This document shows positions 14,901 to 42,162 of a stretch of DNA of 64,000 nt, in pieces. The DNA is taken from positions 41,187,622-41,251,621 of the forward strand of contig CM039462.1 of assembly GCA_022414725.1 (NCBI GenBank). Reading direction: 5' to 3'. Under the pieces are notes generated by a model. It was not told the origin of the DNA, searched no databases, and saw nothing but the letters and a program-made list of their open reading frames with translations. Every line of letters starts with the position of its first letter. Within the stretch, counting starts at the first letter, position 1. Position numbers and translations under genes: made by a program. This DNA is from Microglena sp. YARC (Eukaryota; Chlorophyta; Chlorophyceae; Chlamydomonadales; Chlamydomonadaceae).

Positions 14901-15025
14901 ATTAGCTTACGTTTGTCCTCATTTGCTCCCAGGACAAGCTCCTGCGCTATGACCCGGCTGAACGGCTAACTGCAGCTGAGGCTTTGCAGCATCCCTACTT
15001 CAAGTCCATGGGGTCTGCGGCATAG
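429..15025 (+). CDS. CK2-alpha-like protein kinase, 5' incomplete, six visible exons
   Basis: Spliced gene with exons 429-621, 2993-3060, 7095-7196, 8801-8881, 11769-11867 and 14933-15025. All introns are GT-AG, the phases agree, and the exons sum to 636 nt (211 residues plus TAG). The product follows the C-terminal two thirds of casein kinase 2 alpha (CMGC group Ser/Thr kinase): catalytic loop [10 protein letters not shown], then RLVDWN where CK2 has the unusual DWG, an APE-like KAPELL, the helix [12 protein letters not shown], then [18 protein letters not shown] and the terminal [22 protein letters not shown]. Catalytic Asp and Asn are kept. The Gly of DWG is Asn, and the activation segment lacks CK2's GPELL form, so this is a divergent paralogue. 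The nucleotide-binding lobe must lie before position 1. Family assignment is confident; activity is not established. Confidence 0.85.
727..2413 (+). repeat. Three downstream copies of the 3' part of kinase exon a
   Basis: Copies at 727-842, 970-1075 and 2301-2413 each repeat the segment from about HS.G.MHRD to the exon end, and each is followed by a GTGC donor and the same T-rich intron start. The first copy is open; the third has lost an in-frame codon match early (stop at the HRD region). They lack the exon's acceptor and 5' part, so they look like exon-end duplications, not alternative exons. The stretch 1172-2193 between copies 3 and 4 is foreign sequence. Confidence 0.8.
1172..2193. mobile_element. 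Candidate insertion with short inverted ends inside kinase intron
   Basis: Begins GTGCCTAAGTCC and ends GGACTTAGGCAC, a 12-bp perfect inverted pair about 1 kb apart. It interrupts the T-rich exon-a repeat array, which resumes at 2195. The base composition of 1170-1540 is unlike the surrounding intron. No target-site duplication or transposase was found, so this is a tentative call. Confidence 0.35.
2474..2645 (+). repeat. Fragment of the GGCGGAG fold-back family
   Basis: Contains CCAATTTTCCGCGTCGC followed by GCTGCATAGGACTTG, shared with copies near 26270, 34125 and 40815. It is partial and non-coding. Confidence 0.5.
2820..2940 (+). repeat. Two upstream copies of the start of kinase exon b
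   Basis: TGTACTGCAGGTGAGCTGTA at 2874 and a more diverged copy at about 2821 repeat the acceptor and first codons of exon b (GELYSM). They break down before the KAPELL part. Confidence 0.75.
2993..3060 (+). CDS. Kinase exon b (activation segment, APE)
   Basis: Acceptor TGCAG, donor GTGGG, phase 1 in and 0 out. Joining to exon a restores a Gly codon. It encodes [19 protein letters not shown], ending NMQ. Confidence 0.8.
3075..3500 (+). repeat. 30-bp AT-rich tandem array in kinase intron
   Basis: About 14 imperfect copies of a unit with core GGATTATTTCTTATTTTATT. Long shadow frames run through it. A copy of the 110-bp interspersed repeat follows at 3529-3635. Confidence 0.85.
3529..3635 (+). 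repeat. ~110-bp interspersed repeat (family 4)
   Basis: Runs from ACGATTGTTTGGG through TTTAAGCCCTTCC to CCTACCCCTGGACTGTAACA and ends in an ACATACATACAT tail. Other copies lie near 18069-18178, 40483-40590, 52102-52212 and 52380-52700. Inverted copies lie near 43228-43318 and 62318-62425. The small size, dispersed copies and simple-repeat tail suggest a SINE-like element, but no pol III boxes were recognised. Confidence 0.65.
3814..4019. mobile_element. CAGGGATTT-type MITE copy, diverged
   Basis: Shares TATAGC-rich text, CTCCAGGGACAGCG and the CGCTATATATAGCG core with the complete copy at 12757-13040, and ends GAAATCCCT. The left end is degraded and no target duplication was found. Confidence 0.5.
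4120..6945 (+). repeat. Upstream copies of kinase exon c separated by CCA-rich minisatellite
   Basis: Copies of TCAG + exon start ([15 protein letters not shown] in the best case) occur near 4130, 4265, 4562, 4738, 5550, 5687 and 6876. Each is followed within about 65 bp by CACCAACACC-type repeats and not by the exon's own second half. They carry the acceptor but no donor. The spacer unit CACCAACACCACCAACACCG dominates 5593-6840 and is open in several frames on both strands, producing false ORFs up to 415 codons. Confidence 0.85.
7095..7196 (+). CDS. Kinase exon c (DMWGFG helix)
   Basis: Acceptor CTCAG, donor GTGAGA, 34 codons, phase 0 to 0. It encodes [20 protein letters not shown] followed by a segment ending EDKADQ, equivalent to the CK2 segment ending HDQL. 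It is the only copy continuous from acceptor to donor. Confidence 0.85.
7197..8000 (+). repeat. Downstream copies of the end of kinase exon c with donor
   Basis: Repeats of WTGEDKADQ plus GTGAG donor and a GGTGGGTGGGGTGTAGGTGG intron start occur at about 7366-7434, 7488-7520, 7580-7602, 7663-7692, 7804-7874 and 7913-7940. Two copies (7366, 7804) extend back to SIATLIF. A G run lies at 7612-7640. Confidence 0.85.
8130..8790 (+). repeat. Upstream copies of the start of kinase exon d
   Basis: Four copies of CAGCTCCTGCTGATAG.TAAA with MGTEGL (or a close variant) occur near 8133, 8291, 8450 and 8635. Each is preceded by a C run and an acceptor and followed by CACACCAACACC repeats. The longest C run is at about 8587-8622. 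Confidence 0.8.
8801..8881 (+). CDS. Kinase exon d (MGTEGL)
   Basis: Acceptor GACAG, donor GTATGT, 27 codons, phase 0 to 0. It encodes [18 protein letters not shown], aligning with IAKVLGTDGL of CK2 alpha. Confidence 0.8.
8882..10830 (+). repeat. Downstream copies of the exon d end with donor, with a foreign block
   Basis: CCCTCAGACGAG plus a GTGTGTTCAACA-type donor and GTGAGCATGTTTGTGAGTGT recur near 9030, 9160 and 10778, matching the end of exon d (PSDK) and its intron start. G runs follow each copy. Positions about 9330-10290 are compositionally different sequence splitting the array. Confidence 0.75.
9574..9963 (+). pseudogene. Small basic Arg/Ala/Glu-rich ORF, possible transposon fragment
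   Basis: A 129-codon frame within the foreign block in a kinase intron. Residues 1-90 contain degenerate ~28-residue repeats rich in Arg, Ala, Glu and Gln ([36 protein letters not shown]). Similar basic repeats occur in N-terminal regions of some transposon-encoded proteins, but no catalytic motif is visible. Likely a remnant; identity uncertain. Confidence 0.3.
11062..11765 (+). repeat. TTGTACTGTCTTG minisatellite, CAGAACAAGT 10-mers and CCA-rich tract
   Basis: Positions 11090-11385 are variants of TTGTACTGTCTTG. Positions 11405-11520 are about 10 copies of CAGAACAAGT. Positions 11530-11760 are CCA/CA repeats up to the exon e acceptor. No coding sequence. Confidence 0.8.
11769..11867 (+). 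CDS. Kinase exon e ([12 protein letters not shown])
   Basis: Acceptor TGTAG, donor GTGAG, 33 codons, phase 0 to 0. It encodes [13 protein letters not shown] and then TPEALDLL, aligning residue for residue with the CK2 segment around RKPW and SPEAIDFLDKLL. It is the one kinase exon with no obvious edge copies around it. Confidence 0.85.
12178..12540 (+). repeat. AAATTCAAGT repeats and a 2-copy ~60-bp duplication
   Basis: Positions 12178-12290 are variants of AAATTCAAGTTC. Positions 12425-12535 hold two copies of a unit with CAGTAACCTTC and GTGATGGTGACTTTCCCC. Confidence 0.7.
12757..13040. mobile_element. CAGGGATTT-family MITE with perfect 8-bp target duplication
   Basis: Begins CAGTGATTTTT and ends AAAAATCCCTG. 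It is flanked by TCACTGCA at 12749-12756 and 13041-13048, and interrupts a copy of kinase exon f. Internally it has repeated TTTATGGGCCT, CTATAGC text and the palindrome CGCTATATATAGCG. It has no coding capacity. The CAG/CTG ends and 8-bp duplication are typical of hAT-type non-autonomous elements. Confidence 0.8.
13234..13429. mobile_element. CAGGGTACT-family MITE, perfect 8-bp target duplication
   Basis: 196 bp, starts CAGGGTACTTCC and ends GGAAGAACCCTG. It is flanked by CACCTCAT on both sides (13226-13233, 13430-13437). The interior is built of GCGC-rich inverted words (AAGCGC, GCGCTTTTTGCAC, AAAGCGC). It sits in another copy of kinase exon f. hAT-like by ends and duplication length; non-coding. 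Confidence 0.85.
13475..13545 (-). repeat. Short GGCGT-hairpin interspersed repeat (family 3)
   Basis: AGTATGCCTTATTACCAGG followed by GTGAGGTTGAGGGGGCCAGC and GGGGCCAACCAC. A better copy at 30785-30856 describes the family. Confidence 0.6.
13550..13713. mobile_element. CAGGGTACT-family MITE, diverged copy
   Basis: Starts CAGGGTACTAC and ends GTAGTACCTTG, in the opposite orientation to the copy 120 bp upstream. Flanks do not match, so its boundary was probably reworked after insertion. Confidence 0.6.
13772..13938 (-). mobile_element. tRNA-derived SINE, tail truncated
   Basis: Minus-strand copy with box A region in ACCACTAGACCA, box B complement GGGATCGAACCCCC and the shared body TAGGGAGCGGTCTTCTACCT. 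The usual tail is replaced at 13714-13771 by a segment that reappears inverted at 63318-63374. Confidence 0.65.
14933..15025 (+). CDS. Kinase terminal exon f
   Basis: Acceptor CCCAG, phase 0. It encodes [20 protein letters not shown], then [10 protein letters not shown] and TAG. It is the only copy with an uninterrupted CK2-like C-terminal end and a stop. Confidence 0.85.
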   Translation, partial: DKLLRYDPAERLTAAEALQHPYFKSMGSAA

Positions 15026-15059
15026 CTTTTCTTTTCAGCTACGCGCAGCAGCTTCTAGG

Positions 15060-15580
15060 CAGCTCCCCTGTCCGGCTATGCGGCACCCCTACTTCAAGCT
15101 TGTCCATGACTGTGTCAAGTTCTTTGGTTCTGCTTCTCAGTTTACTTGTCAGCTTCGAGCAGCAGCTTCTTCGCAGCTCCCCTGACTGGCTGTGCAGCAC
15201 CCCTTCTTCAAGCTTGTGCATGAATGTGTCAAGTTCTTGGGTTCTGCTTCTTAGTTTACTTGTCAGCTTCGAGCAGCAGCTTCTACGCAGCTCCCCTGAC
15301 TGGCTGTGCAGCACCCCTTCTTCAAGCTTGTACGTGACTGTGTCAAGTTCTTGGGTTCTGCTTCTCAGTTTACTTGTCAGCTTCGAGCAGCAGCTTCTTC
15401 GCAGCTCCCCTGACTGGCTGTGCAGCACCCCTTCTTCAAGCTTGTACATGACTGTGTCAAGTTCTTGGGTTCTGCTTCTCAGTTAACTTGTCAGCTTCGA
15501 GCAGCAGCTTCTACGCAGCTCCCCTGACTGGCTGTGCAGCACCCCTTCTTCAAGCTTGTGCATGAATGTGACAGACATGG
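15060..15580 (+). repeat. 114-bp tandem array after the kinase stop, derived from exon f
   Basis: About 4.5 copies of a 114-bp unit (38 codons, so long frames stay open on both strands). Each contains CAGCACCCCTTCTTCAAGCTT, which resembles the CAGCATCCCTACTTCAAG end of exon f. Probably 3' untranslated or downstream sequence; the 136-codon frames are not treated as genes. Confidence 0.75.
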
Positions 15581-15724
15581 GTGGAACTGTAGGCTTCAGC
15601 CCCGGGACCCTGGGGGTCCTAAGGGGGCTAAAGCGAAAAGCACTGCACCGCCGTCACCACGTCATATTCGCAAGCAGAAATAGTGATAATATAGACGGCA
15701 TGTGAATCATTGCTTGCGTATGGG

Positions 15725-16050
15725 ATGCTTAACATTTCTGTGAAATGTGAGCTGTGTATGCACTGTGGTGAAAAGTGATCTTCGTATGCACTGAAGTGAA
15801 ATGTGGTAAAATATTAGCTTTGTATGCACTGTGGTGGAAATGTGGTGAAATGTGGGTTTTGTATGCACTGTCTTGGAAATGTGGTAAAATGTTAGCTTTG
15901 TATGCACTGTGTTGGAAATGTGGTGAAATATGGTGGAGTGTGGGTTTTGTATGCACTATGTTGGAAATGTGGTCAAATGTTAGCTTTGTATGCACTGTGG
16001 TGGAAATGAGGTGAAATGTGGTGAAATGTGATCTTTGTATGCGCTGTGGT
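15725..16050 (+). repeat. ~48-bp tandem repeat
   Basis: About six to seven copies with GGAAATGTGGTGAAATGTG and TTTGTATGCACTGTG. Non-coding. Confidence 0.75.
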
Positions 16051-16649
16051 GGGAAGTTGTCTGTTCGGTCCTTCAGTGAAGCTTGGGTGCAGTGTAGGAG
16101 ACTGATATGCATTCAGAAGTGGATCAGGAGAGACACGAGGATCAACGTTACATTCTGTGATCAAGGAAGTCGGATCATACAAACTACGCCACCTTGTCCT
16201 GAGCTAAAACCAGGTGTGACAGAAACAGCTAGGCAGGTCACGCCACGCTGGGCCTCCCAGACCACGCCATCAGGCCATCCTCCCACATGCAGTCATGGTG
16301 GTTGTAGGATGTGAAATAAACAAAATAAATAAATAGTACGCCTTATTACGAGGCGTGAGATTGAGGGGGGCAGCCACCTGTGGGATGTGAAAGACATGCT
16401 CATGTGCAAACAGTGTATGGGCTTGCGGTCAGGTGTAGCTAAATATCCTCAAAATAGATAGGTGATCAGCAGGACTCTACTAAATGTGAGTTGTTAAATA
16501 AATAGTGTCCGTGTTGCCTATGGGCAGGCTTGTTCAAGGGTACTTCAAAATCTACGTTTCATGAGCCAAAATGTTCTTATGAAACTTGAACATGAACTTG
16601 AACATGAACTAGAACTTGACCTTGGAAACATAACTTCAGCCAGCAAATA

Positions 16650-16757
16650 TGTATGCAACGTAATGTGTATGCAACATAATGTGTATGCAACGTAATGTGT
16701 ATGCAACGTAATGTGTATGCAACGTAATGTGTATGCAACGTAATGTGTATGCAACGT
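16650..16757 (+). repeat. 16-bp tandem repeat
   Basis: Near-perfect copies of TAATGTGTATGCAACG. A family 3 fragment lies at about 16336-16375. Confidence 0.8.
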
Positions 16758-16988
16758 ACCTGGCCCTCTTAAATGTGGTTGCTCGGCGTATTCATCATGA
16801 GTTCGCAGCAGGAGAATATAGGTTAAAAAAGGTAATGACAGGACAGCAACATTGTCAGACGTGTTTCAGGATAGCAACAAGCCAGGAACAAGTGTTTTTG
16901 TGTAGCACCATGGTGCTCCTGGCTGCCTTTGGGGTGCTCTGTGTATGCTGTTACAGTCAAGTGGTAGACCAAATAAAAAAAGGAATGA

Positions 16989-17115
16989 TAACGCCTAGTG
17001 GGGCGTGGTATTAAGGGATCCCTGTCTTACAGCGGTAGAGAACGGGCTGCTACTTTACCTGGACAGTGCTACCATGGCGGTTGACAGCGACGGCAAACAC
17101 TAAAGCGCAATATAG
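16989..17115 (-). mobile_element. Second SINE subfamily, head truncated
   Basis: Contains ATGATAACGCCTAGTGGGGCG, TATTAAGGGATCCCTGTCTT and GGCTGCTACTTTACCTGGAC, then GGCGGTTGACAGCGACGGC. Same tail as the first SINE family but a different body. Related copies are at 29998-30078 and 63826-64000. Confidence 0.6.
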
Positions 17116-19491
17116 GTTGTATACAGTGGAAGTAAAGTTTCCATGTTGAAGTGCTTTTTAAAATAAAATCTCTGAATAAATGAATATAAACTCTCTAAGG
17201 GAAGTTCATTTCAAAGCACCAATGATGTTGGTCACAGTAGAAGTATAGTTTCCATGCTTCAGTGCGTTTAAAAGTAAAACAGCTGAATAAATGAATACGA
17301 GCTCTCTTAGGGGACAACAGTTGAAAGCATCAACAATGTTGGTTGCACTGGCCAGTGCCTTGGTGTAAAAGGTGTAAAGTTCAAGCTCCGTTTCCGTGCA
17401 GTTCTTCGCAAATTGGAGATTTTTAAAGCTCCTGTTTTCATGCTCTAGTTGTGATTCGTGCCTCAGAAGAGCTTACGGTGCAGCACAAGTTGCCAATCAC
17501 TGAACCCCTAGGGGGGCATGTGTGTGTGTGATGGGGGGGGGAGGGGGGGGGGGGGGGGGCAGGTATAAAAGAGGGTCCTGGGTGAGCCCAGGTTGCTAAT
17601 TAATGAACCCCTGAGTTGGCCTGGGATCTCGGCCACACTAAAATAATAATAATTGTTGCAAGGTTCTGCACGCCAGGTTAGGCTTCTATCAGTCTACACA
17701 TTGCAGCCAACAATTACCCCCCGTGCGAGAACAACGGAAACCAGGGATTTCTAGTGCACATGTCTTAGTGCAGAATCGAACCGGAGACTCCTCCGGTTGT
17801 GGCACTCGCATGAAACCTGCACTCTAGACCCAGGCAAAATTGCTGTGCAGACATCTGACATCCAGACCAAGTTGTTTCGGTTGGTGGTTTACAATCGGTT
17901 GCTGTAGTGAGCTTCACCTGTGGGGTATGAGCTGCTGCGGACGTGATTTATCTGAATGTATAAGTCACGACGCATGTCAGCATCCCTGCACTGATTGCCC
18001 AGGTCGATACAGCAATTTATGTGTAGCATTAAATTATCAATGTAGGACGAACGCAGGGCCCCCTTGGGTAAAACGATTGTTTGGATTCATTTCAACAATA
18101 TTTTCTCTTTTCAGCCCTTCCTACCACAGCTGGGCAAGTCCCTTAAGCCCATTTGGCTTACCCCTGGACTGCAACACACAAAAGGAGACCGCCTGTAACT
18201 GCCCCGTCTACTGCTGTTGTGCACGCGCTCATGATCCGGGCCTGCCTGTGGTTTCGGTGCCACCCTTGACCCCACACAGACCCGGAGCAAAATTGCCGTG
18301 TGCCTGTTGGAGCTAAAAAAGCAACGGACAACCGGAAACAGTCCGGCGGGCCGCATGGCACGGTAAAATTGCAGTTAACTTGCATCGCAGGGGTCCCCTG
18401 GCCATACGCATCGCAGCCAGCCCTGATCGCAGCATGCATCGCATCCCCCAACCCCAGGCCGCTTGCAGGCATTCCTACTAGCGCGCAACTGCTAGCTCTG
18501 GTTCGCAACTCCTGCACCGCGTAGACTTTGCACTTGAACGGCCCGAGCATTTCCCCTCACAGCCCTTGGTTCTACTCCCCCAGCCTGCCCGAGCCTGCCA
18601 CACGCGCTCGCGCACGGTTGGCGGTTGCCTGCCGTCGAGTCAGTTGCAACTGAATTTGCGAACATTTGATCAGATTCAGATTCGGAACCCGCACAGCCGA
18701 TTCTTCTAAGATCCCTCGAGCCTGCCGCCCCACAGGACCGATAGCTCCTCCTCACCAGCTAGCTCATTCATTATCGCCCGCACTGCGCTTGTCCGAGGGA
18801 TAAGTCGCGTATAAGGAGCCCCACTCAGGAGCCTTACGGAAGAGGGCTGTGAGTTATCGGGGATTCAGGACCAGCTCGGCAAGTGGTTACGCACTGCCCC
18901 GATAACACGACTGGCGAACAGTGTCACACAACTAAGTTGCGGCCCAGCCGCACAGCAAACACCACTTGCTCGCCCTAATCCCGCTCGTATTCTCGTGTTG
19001 CTTCTGTGTCTCTATACGGACGCCTATAGGCCAGCCCCAGTGCGAGGTCGTAATGCAGTGCCGCACGTAGGTGCGTGCTTTCTCCCCGCACTAGCTGCGC
19101 CGTGCCCTGGCGCCCAGCCGTACAGGTCGCACGATCCCCGCCCACTCGCCCAGAGGAAGAGCGTGCCTGGCAGCACCAATCTAAACGGTGCTCCTGTCAG
19201 CAAATTACATAGGTGGGGGGCGAACCACTCACGTGTGCCCTCTCTTCTCGCTGTGTCCTGGAGTGCTTTTTGGGGGTCAGTTTGCTAGGCCGTTGGGTGT
19301 ATCGACAAGGCCACTTGAAATGCTCAAGAACTGATCATTAGGAAGTTGTACCTCGATAGCTGGCTGTCCTGCCACTTGCGATGCCAGAGCAGCTCAGCCA
19401 TTCACCGCTCTGAGAAGGAGGAGTGTTTCCAACAGCTCAGGCACAGGCACAGGCACAGGCAAAGGTCTCTCACACAGGCACAGCACGCAGC
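17116..19491. other. Intergenic region upstream of the GH88 gene
   Basis: Contains a ~130-bp two-copy duplication near 17120-17320, a G run at 17537-17560 and a family 4 repeat at 18069-18178. From 18200 to 19480 it is distinctly more GC-rich and may hold the promoter of the gene starting at 19492. A GCACAG 6-mer repeat lies at 19438-19465. Frames here are short and show no recognisable domain. Confidence 0.5.
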
Positions 19492-38719
<19,228 letters not shown>

Positions 38720-40380
38720 CTCAAAATCCCGTTCCCCATCCTTTTGGTGCTCCCACAAGAGCTCCACCCCCAGGACCCCCCTCCATCCCCCCAACTACCC
38801 CCCTAGTGCTCCCCCAAGATAGCACAAGGACCTGATCCCCGCCCCGAGCGTTTCTGCAATAACAGCTCCACCACCACCGCCTGAAACACCGGTTGAGCCC
38901 CCCCCCTAAAAACACAGAGCTGCCACTACCACCTCATTCATCAACAACAGATGGTCCAGCATATCCTTCTCCAGTGCAGCCAAAGCTACCACTACCACCT
39001 CCTCCTTCATCACCAAGAGATAGTCCAGCATATCCTTCCCCACCACAGCAAGAGCTGCCATTCCCATCTTCTCGTCCCCCCCAACCAGGAAATCCATCAG
39101 TGATTTCCCCTTTGCCACCATCACAAGATCCATTACAGCCACCCCCTACCCAACCATACCTGCCACTACCGCCTCCTCCCTCCTCACCTCCACTTGTCCC
39201 TACCCCTCCTCCTCTACCCCCTCCACTACCACCCAGCACACCTAGCCTACCACCTGATGTGCCCTTACCAACTCCTCCCCCATCACCTCCACTTGTCCTT
39301 ACCCCTCCTCATCTGTCCCCTCCACTAGCACCCAGCACACATAGCCAGCCACCTGATTTGGCCCTACCTCCTCCATCGCCCCCACATTCACGTGCACCCG
39401 GTCCTCCTCTGATGAAGAGTGTCTGGAGGTTTGCTGGCTCAACCCCGACCGATATTGAACAGGTGAAACCTCTCGAGACCGATGTCAAGGAGACGGATGG
39501 TCCTATCCTAACTAAGCCTGCCACCTGATGTGCCCTTACCCCCTCCTCTATCCCCTCCACTAGCACCCAGCACACCCAGCCAGCCACCTGATGTGCCCTT
39601 ACCCCCTCCTCTCTCCCCTCCACTAGTACCCAGCACACCCAGCCAGCCACCTGATGTACCCCTACCTCTTCCATCGCCCTCACATTCACTTGCACCGGTT
39701 CCTCCTCTGATGAAGAGTGTTTGGAGGTACGCTGGCTCAAGCCAGACAGATATTGAACTGGTGAGACCTCCTGAGACGGATGTCAAGGGGACAGAACCTC
39801 CCGGAACCTCCCGGTGAAACCTCCCGAGACGAATGTCAAGGAGACGGAACCTCCCCCTACCTGGACTTGGGGGGATATCAGGGCGCGCTGTCGGCCATCC
39901 GCCCTATCGGCCATCCAAAGGAGTGACTGATGTGCCAGCTCATAGGTCGTGCACCGCCACCTCATCACATTGATTTGCCGGCTTAACACTGAACAGGTGA
40001 GACCTCCTGAGATGGATGGTCTTATCCTCATTACACCTGACAACTGATGTTCCCCTACCTCCTCGGATATCCCCCCACATATATATGCATTGTTTGCAGT
40101 GTTTTTCTTTTGGGCTAAATGAAGCAGCTTCTGGGCAGCCCCTGCCTGGCTACTCGCTCAAAGCTAGCACAAGCTGGTGCATCTGGCAGCTGGCATAGTC
40201 AGCTTACCAATGCTCCTGAAATCGAGGGGGATAGCCCTGTGTCTGGCTCAGGGGGCTGCCTAGAAGCTGCTAGGAGTAGCCCAAAGGAAAACACTGACTG
40301 TTTCCTCCTCTGAGGAAGAGAATTGGTGGTTTGCTGACTCAAATCCAACCGAGATTATACGGGTGATCCAGGGTGATCGG
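38720..40380 (+). repeat. Pro-rich repetitive region after the GH88 stop
   Basis: Frame 38893-39528 (211 codons) is PPP/PLPP-rich (LPLPPPPSSP, PPDVPLP). Frame 39530-39817 repeats the same motifs. Three units share CTCCTCTGATGAAGAGTGT and TGAACAGGTGA.ACCTC (near 39405, 39703, 40305). It could be an alternative C-terminal extension of the hydrolase or a separate hydroxyproline-rich cell-wall-type protein, but repeats and stops between frames make 3' repeat sequence equally likely. No start, acceptor or stop can be fixed. Confidence 0.4.
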
Positions 40381-40482
40381 TAGAATAAATAAATAAATAG
40401 TACGCCTTATTATGAGGCGTGAGGCTGAGGGGGCCAGCCCATTTGTTTGCACTGGGGCCAACCACCAAAGGTGATCAGTATA

Positions 40483-40962
40483 ACGATTGTTTGGGTTTCA
40501 GTTCATCAATTCTTTTTCTTTTAAGCCCTTACTGTCTCTGTTGGGCAAGTCCCTTAGCCTATGTGGCCTACCCCTGGACTGTAACATACACCGGCATTAG
40601 TTTGGCAAGTATGTAACAATATCCTCTGTCTTTTTTGGCGGAGCCCTCCCTTCTGGGGGGCGGGAGCCCCCAGTGTTACCCATTTGTCCGTCCGACCATC
40701 CAACCATCCATCCATCCATCCATCTGACTGTGATGAAGCCCGACACGTCAGCCAACGGCCTCGTAACTAACTTGCTTCCGTTGCCACCTGTCGCTCCCTC
40801 GCGATCACTCTCCGCCAATTTTAAGCGTCGCAGGGGACGCTGCATTGAACTTGTTCTTTGGGAAATAATAGGTGTGTCCCTCATGCTTCCTGTTATACAA
40901 TTGTACAGTATGCAGGCTTTGTTGTAGTCCTGTCTCGGCACAGTTTTGCTGTGTTTATGAAA

Positions 40963-41015
<53 letters not shown>
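40483..41015. repeat. Family 4 repeat, GGCGGAG arm and (CT)n
   Basis: Family 4 copy at 40483-40590 ends in GGACTGTAACATACA. A GGCGGAG-family arm follows at 40630-40860. A (CT)n run at 40968-41015 gives false Ser/Leu and Arg/Glu frames. Confidence 0.7.
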
Positions 41016-41017
<2 letters not shown>

Positions 41018-41856
41018 CCCTTCTCTCTCTGGTCCCCCTCCACAACCAGCCGCACAAAGATCCTTTGACAAGAACTTGTTACATAGCTCCAGCCAGATTT
41101 TTTGCTGCTCGCCGTCTCCGGCACTAAAATTAATTATCACTATTACCAGGCAATATGTAAACGTTATCAAAAGAACCACAAATTAATCAAATATTCAAAA
41201 ATATTCTGTCAGGAATGTAGCCTGCGAATATCTATTTCTTGATCTCATGCACGCGCAGCAGCAGGATTTTCGAGATTCGCTGTAAGAGACAGTGGGGCTG
41301 GTGATCTGTCTCGCTCGTGGCCGGCAGCTTCTCATGCGAGCTCGCGTTTGAACTCAAGCTGTGAGCCACGGGCGTTTGAAAAGGAGTAGCATTGGCATTG
41401 CTAATTTCAATCAGTCGAGGTCTAGTACCAAAGTGGGGGCTAACTTAAGTGGAGACTACCTTCGGGTGATGAGGATTTGTCGCAGGATGTAGCTCGCGGG
41501 GAATACTGGATGTAGCTCGCGGGGAATATATGTATGCCAAGCGTAGCCGACCGTAGCTGGCCCGACGACGGGGCGCGTCGAAGAAGCTGGGCGAAGCTAT
41601 TTTTGCCGATTGTTGCATCGCACCACATATATGCTGCCAGATCAGCCGCCAGATCATCTACCAAATGGACTGAAGGTAAGTAGGTGAATGGACCGCCTGT
41701 GCAGGATCGACCCCAAATTCAACTTGTCCTCTAGACCGATGACGGCAGACTGGATACGATAAGTCTACACTATCCCCCGGCACACCAGCTCATTAATCAG
41801 TATTGAGCCCTCCTTCAAATCCATATTTGAGGTCCCTCTGTGTTGGATTGTGTACG
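41016..41856. other. Upstream region of gene 3
   Basis: GC-richer than the arrays, with a duplicated ATGTAGCTCGCGGGGAATA at 41489-41529. No repeat array or recognisable frame. Likely promoter and 5' leader of the gene starting at 41857. Confidence 0.4.
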
Positions 41857-42162
41857 ATGTCGACTCCAGGCAGTTTGATCATCGCGTTAGCTTGCTTGTT
41901 GGTCAGCGGCCACGGTGTGGGGGGATCTGCTACATCAGTTGTAGCCCCCCGCGATGGGCATGGTCTCGAGTCTAAGCTTCGCGGATCGAGCCATGCGCAC
42001 AGGCATCGCGCATCTACGGCGATCCGCTCGTCCAGAAAGCTGTTGGACACTGATTACTACGACTACTCTTGGCTAGAGGCGTACGATTATGAGTTTGACT
42101 GGGACTTCCTGCCCAACGCGATTGACGGCGTTCCCCAGTCGTGGGGCCGATACGACTCTTGG
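41857..42162 (+). CDS. Gene 3 exon 1 (signal peptide, Tyr/Asp-rich)
   Basis: Start chosen at the ATG giving MSTPGSLIIALACLLVSG; frame upstream is open but begins only with TTG. Ends YDSW before GTAAGT, phase 0, 102 codons. Confidence 0.75.

Noticed and set aside
15039..15486. 128- and 136-codon frames with 38-residue repeats on both strands
   Set aside because: 114-bp tandem unit keeps frames open by chance; derived from the kinase terminal exon and located after its stop.
40955..41179. Arg/Glu- and Ser/Leu-rich small frames
   Set aside because: Generated by the (CT)n run at 40968-41015.
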